From the IMG/VR virus record IMGVR_UViG_3300044624_002142, positions 62,001 to 126,000 of that record: a DNA stretch of 64,000 nucleotides. The stretch is one strand, 5' to 3'. Position numbers and translations under genes: made by a program. This DNA comes from a virus. Position 1 is the first letter of the stretch. The number at the start of each line of letters is the position of its first letter. Positions 61,399-64,000 of the stretch are shown here, in pieces. The notes under the pieces were generated by a model, which saw nothing but the letters and a program-made list of their open reading frames with translations, made no database searches and was not told where the DNA came from.

Positions 61399-62583
61399 TT
61401 ATACAGCTACAGGCATTTTAATGTGTGCTTGAGGATTATAGTCCACAATATCAATGTGGTCAAACTTAATATCAAACAAATTGGTAGGACATTCTGGCTT
61501 TAAAACCAACTTAGGCAATTTACCGGGAGTTCTAGTCAATTGTTCTGTAATTCCTTCTTGTTGGTTTTCATAGATATGTACATCAGCACCACTATAAACT
61601 AATTGACTTGGAATCATATTTAAACAATGAGCCATCAAGTGAGTAAATAGAGCATAAAAAGCGATGTTGTATGGTAAACCTAATGGTGCGTCCGTACTGC
61701 GCATATTAAAGTAACAATTCAAACGATATTTTGGAATATAATGATCTGTAAGAAGGGAATCGTAATCTGTAAATCCATTTTTATTCCACTCATTCTTTGC
61801 TTCTTCTACATTCCATCCATTTGAAAAAATATTAAATCTTTCTTCTAGGGTCAATTCTTCTGTACCAAACTGAATATAATTGTGACAGGCTGGCAATAGA
61901 GCATCTTCTCGGTTATTACTATGATATGGATGCCATGCGGTAATAATGATTCTACGACTATCTGGATTGTTCTTTAGTGTGTCTATTACATCAACTAACT
62001 GATCTACATGTCCAACTTCACAAGCGTATCCACCACTTGTTTCATAATGACAATCTAATTTAGCACCAATTGTAGTTGTAGTAGGAACTTTGTTGCAATG
62101 GGGATCACTATCATCATAAAAAGGAAACTTTCTCCACATTCCACCATAACCATATTGTCCAATGCTACCCCACGTTTTGGCAAATTCATCGTTATTGATG
62201 ATTTCTTGTTCAAATTCTTTTTGTGTCATTTCACGCACACAATTTTTTTCAAGATCCTCGATATGAACATCATAATCGGGGTCGGTGAGTGTTTTGCAAT
62301 GGTTAAGATACTTTTGATAGGGCCATTCTGTCCAGAATGTAACACCATTCTTTAGAAGATACTGAATGTTAGTATCTCCTTTAATCATCCACAGTAGTTC
62401 ATGCACTACACTCTTCCAGTGCATTTTCTTTGTAGTAAGTAGAGGAAATCCACTTTGTAGATTAACATACATTTGAGCACCCCAAACTTTACGGGTATTT
62501 ATACCGGTTCGATTCTTGGAGAGTGTGCCTACCTCACAAATGTCATTTAGTAAGTTGATATATTGTTCTTCGTAATTATTCAT
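61399..62583 (-). CDS. thyA: Thymidylate synthase with two insertions
   Basis: 394 residues, against about 264 for the usual ThyA. 'RTGINTRKVWGAQMYVNL' is the N-terminal dUMP phosphate loop region, C233-H234 in 'LLPACHNYIQF' is the nucleophile, and 'RSTDAPLGLPYNIAFYA' (295-311) binds dUMP. Insertions lie between about 152 and 191 ('HCNKVPTTTTIGAKLDCHYE' part) and 240-283 (after the catalytic block, before 'YRLNCYFNMRS'). Similar longer ThyA proteins occur in large phages. It makes dTMP from the dUMP of dUTPase; DHFR (62808-63284) recycles its cofactor. Confidence 0.95.
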   Translation of the reverse strand: MNNYEEQYINLLNDICEVGTLSKNRTGINTRKVWGAQMYVNLQSGFPLLTTKKMHWKSVVHELLWMIKGDTNIQYLLKNGVTFWTEWPYQKYLNHCKTLTDPDYDVHIEDLEKNCVREMTQKEFEQEIINNDEFAKTWGSIGQYGYGGMWRKFPFYDDSDPHCNKVPTTTTIGAKLDCHYETSGGYACEVGHVDQLVDVIDTLKNNPDSRRIIITAWHPYHSNNREDALLPACHNYIQFGTEELTLEERFNIFSNGWNVEEAKNEWNKNGFTDYDSLLTDHYIPKYRLNCYFNMRSTDAPLGLPYNIAFYALFTHLMAHCLNMIPSQLVYSGADVHIYENQQEGITEQLTRTPGKLPKLVLKPECPTNLFDIKFDHIDIVDYNPQAHIKMPVAV

Positions 62584-62806
62584 TTTTTTGATATTTGTTG
62601 TCGATAAAGTCTATACAAGAGCTTTCCCAGTCTCTAACGTCATTGATATCGGGTCCAAATTTTGCATCATATGTTATCGTAACCTGTTGAACTGTCAACA
62701 TTTTACCATCTTCACTGATAACCAATTCACCTTCGTATGGTGCAACTCGTTCAACCCATACGTCAAATTTTTTATCAACCTTACTTTTCCATATTATATA
62801 ATTCAT
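62576..62806 (-). CDS. Hypothetical protein (76 aa)
   Basis: The ATG at 62806 (MNYIIWKSKVDKKFD) is chosen because it lies 1 nt after the DHFR stop; a longer frame upstream lies inside DHFR. Acidic, beta-rich, 'VWVERVAPYEGELVISEDGK' and 'QVTITYDAKFGPDINDV' then a helix. I recognise this type as a small phage hypothetical protein but not its function. It overlaps thyA by 8 nt. Confidence 0.64.
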   Translation of the reverse strand: MNYIIWKSKVDKKFDVWVERVAPYEGELVISEDGKMLTVQQVTITYDAKFGPDINDVRDWESSCIDFIDNKYQKNE

Positions 62807-62807
62807 A

Positions 62808-63284
62808 TTATGATCTTGAATATTTGTCAACTTTGTGTCCCCCATCAAATTCAATAAACTTTGAAACCTTGTTTAAGTGTTTACCAAGTTCTGGCATATA
62901 AGTATCACCTTCATATTCACCATTAACCTGTGTAATATAAAATTCATCAATTGCGTCCATAAACACTTCATATGTCTTGGCACCACCAATTACAATTACA
63001 TCACGTTTTTCAGCAACCTTCAGTATATCAACATATGACAACGTACACATTGCGGTGTCGTTAAACGGATTGAACCAACGGTCTGTAAAGTTATCCGTCA
63101 ATACCAACAACTTTCTGCCAGGAAGAGGTGGAAGTGTTCGATACGTAGTAGATCCAACAACAAGATACTGATTGGCAGTAAATGTCTTGAACCACTGAAA
63201 GTCTTCCTTGATACTTGGCCAAGGAAGTCCACCACCCCGTCCAATCAGACGGTTTTTATCCATTGCTGCAATTGCTTTAAACAT
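62808..63284 (-). CDS. folA: Dihydrofolate reductase
   Basis: 158 residues, the normal length. 'MFKAIAAMDKNRLIGRGGGL' is the N-terminal strand and loop, 'PWPSIKEDFQWFK' supplies the catalytic acid (E27 or D28), 'VVGSTTYRTLPPLPGRKLLV' the NADPH loop and 'VIVIGGAKTYEVFM' (95-108) the second cofactor motif. It regenerates tetrahydrofolate after ThyA, so the two genes form a dTMP module with the dUTPase at 15209-15784. Confidence 0.95.
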   Translation of the reverse strand: MFKAIAAMDKNRLIGRGGGLPWPSIKEDFQWFKTFTANQYLVVGSTTYRTLPPLPGRKLLVLTDNFTDRWFNPFNDTAMCTLSYVDILKVAEKRDVIVIGGAKTYEVFMDAIDEFYITQVNGEYEGDTYMPELGKHLNKVSKFIEFDGGHKVDKYSRS

Positions 63285-63391
63285 GGTGTCAAAATATAAG
63301 TTAACGATTTGAGTTGTGTTTCTACCACAGTATGTGTGTCGGTGTCAATATGTAAATAATCGTCGGTGGGTGGTGAATAATAATCAACCAT
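63245..63391 (-). CDS. Possible small ORF (48 aa), perhaps part of a disrupted gene
   Basis: The 146-nt gap between the cREC-like gene and DHFR holds two short frames. One starts at an ATGA junction with the cREC stop (ATG at 63434) but ends after 11 codons ('MIIWITGQPST'), which looks like the first strand and loop of a P-loop kinase. In another frame an ATG at 63391 with GAAGG 6 nt upstream opens 48 codons ('MVDYYSPPTDDYLHIDTDTH' and onward), overlapping the DHFR start by 40 nt. The two could be one frameshifted gene or two unrelated short ORFs. Confidence 0.35.
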   Translation of the reverse strand: MVDYYSPPTDDYLHIDTDTHTVVETQLKSLTYILTPCLKQLQQWIKTV

Positions 63392-63430
63392 TCGACCTTC
63401 ACGTTGATGGTTGTCCGGTAATCCAAATGA

Positions 63431-63811
63431 TCATACAGATACAGTTCTGTTATACCTTTCAATAATGTTACGAATATTATTTGCACCCACCGGATTCATA
63501 CTATGAACCACATATGGTGGATGTTTAATACTCTTATTGTTGCACTGATTAAGTAGAAACTGACAACAGTCATAACCAGTTTTTTCTGTGTATTGACTAT
63601 AATCAATTTCATCACCATTCAATCCATGACCATAATGTTTGTCTGCCAAATCATGATCATACGCAACGAACTCAGGAATACCCAAACTCAATATAATGTT
63701 ACGAAATTCTGAATAGTTACGAATAATAGTCCACTCCACGTTAGGCAGTTTAACCCATCTAACATCATTTGGAATTCTAATATCGTCCAAAAATAAATAA
63801 TACTTGTTCAT
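63431..63811 (-). CDS. cREC-like (cyclic-phosphate processing receiver domain) protein
   Basis: 126 residues. 'YLFLDDIRIPND' (5-16, Asp pair), 'FVAYDHDLADKHYG' (about 49-62, DHD) and 'VVHSMNPVGANNIRNII' (near 101-117) are the blocks of the receiver-like domain linked to cyclic-phosphate processing in RNA-repair and conflict systems. The upstream neighbour is the end of a P-loop kinase resembling polynucleotide kinases, overlapping it by ATGA. The pair may repair or modify RNA or DNA ends; the chemistry is inferred from family context only. Confidence 0.75.
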   Translation of the reverse strand: MNKYYLFLDDIRIPNDVRWVKLPNVEWTIIRNYSEFRNIILSLGIPEFVAYDHDLADKHYGHGLNGDEIDYSQYTEKTGYDCCQFLLNQCNNKSIKHPPYVVHSMNPVGANNIRNIIERYNRTVSV

Positions 63812-63999
63812 ACAAAATGCACTTCATCAAAACCTTCTTCTTTTGAAGGTTCAACATAATTAGTCAACATACGATCAATAACATCCACAGGAACGTTTCT
63901 GCCTCCCGTTTCCCCACGCTTTTTATTGCGTTCTATCAATGTATCACGATTCACAACAAAAACGTAGGCAGTCAATATTGCACCATGTTGCTTTGCCAA
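63808..63999 (-). CDS. P-loop kinase, C-terminal part (polynucleotide kinase-like)
   Basis: The gene runs off the right edge; its N-terminus, with the Walker A loop, is outside. The visible 63 residues have 'RDTLIERNKKRGETGGRNVP' followed by 'VDVIDRMLTNYVEPSKEEGF', matching the lid and C-terminal helix of PNK-like and zeta-toxin-like kinases ('ERNKKR...VP..VI..M...P..EGFD'). In T4 the polynucleotide kinase repairs cleaved tRNA. The downstream cREC-like protein supports an RNA-end role. Confidence 0.7.
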   Translation of the reverse strand: MAKQHGAILTAYVFVVNRDTLIERNKKRGETGGRNVPVDVIDRMLTNYVEPSKEEGFDEVHFV

Positions 64000-64000
64000 A

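Noticed and set aside
1-64000. tRNA genes, rRNA genes, CRISPR arrays, insertion sequences, introns or inteins
   Set aside because: Gaps between genes are nearly all below 100 nt and show no cloverleaf or spaced direct repeats by eye; no transposase was recognised. A tRNAscan run would settle the tRNA point.

Overview
The window looks like part of the genome of a large T4-like tailed phage (myovirus type). It is AT-rich and almost wall-to-wall coding. Genes lie in long co-directional blocks, with many stop/start overlaps of the ATGA type. The replication genes are recognisable T4 relatives: a family B DNA polymerase (gp43 type), sliding clamp (gp45 type), AAA+ clamp loader (gp44 type), a Cas4/AddB-like nuclease and an SNF2-type helicase. 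Nucleotide genes (dUTPase, thymidylate synthase, DHFR) and small phage-type proteins agree with this. I see no tRNA, rRNA, CRISPR array or insertion sequence. The host cannot be named from this sequence. Most starts lack a strong Shine-Dalgarno site, but a few have excellent ones (AAGGAG or GGAGG).

Layout. (1) 1-3894, plus strand: end of an RmlD-like reductase, sugar C-methyltransferase, RmlB, glycosyltransferase (GT). (2) 18508-3882, minus strand: nuclease, small ribbon-helix-helix (RHH)-like protein, dUTPase and a long run of GTs (GT2, GT4, GT6, GT11, YibB-like) with two FkbM methyltransferases. (3) 18558-22125, plus: FecR-like exported protein, DNA polymerase. (4) 22171-30035, plus: an unusual nucleotide-sugar operon containing a RuBisCO-like protein. 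(5) 30087-33416, plus: clamp, clamp loader, small unknown genes. (6) 33413-42253, plus: second GT block with a sugar aminotransferase, acetyltransferase and a GH130-like protein. (7) 44329-42241, minus: three GTs. (8) 44403-55157, plus: probable late or virion genes (ArdC-like antirestriction protein with a T4-like capsid-targeting N-terminus, SleB-like wall hydrolase, candidate spanin), then the helicase. (9) 55516-63999, mixed: Gmd, HNH and GIY-YIG-like nucleases, ClpP-like protease, phosphoesterase, ThyA, DHFR, a cyclic-phosphate receiver-like protein and the end of a P-loop kinase.

The dominant theme is glycan synthesis. About 24 GTs, six methyltransferases and a set of nucleotide-sugar enzymes (RmlB/RmlD-like, Gmd, two nucleotidyltransferases, a PLP aminotransferase, C-methyltransferase, acetyltransferase) surround the replication core. 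Together they could build a complex, methylated, fucose- or deoxysugar-containing glycan, either on the virion or on the host surface. The most unusual element is the RuBisCO-like gene at 23074-24282, directly before a sugar nucleotidyltransferase. It keeps the RuBisCO metal-site residues but lacks the carboxylation lysine, so it probably performs enolisation-type chemistry on a sugar phosphate.
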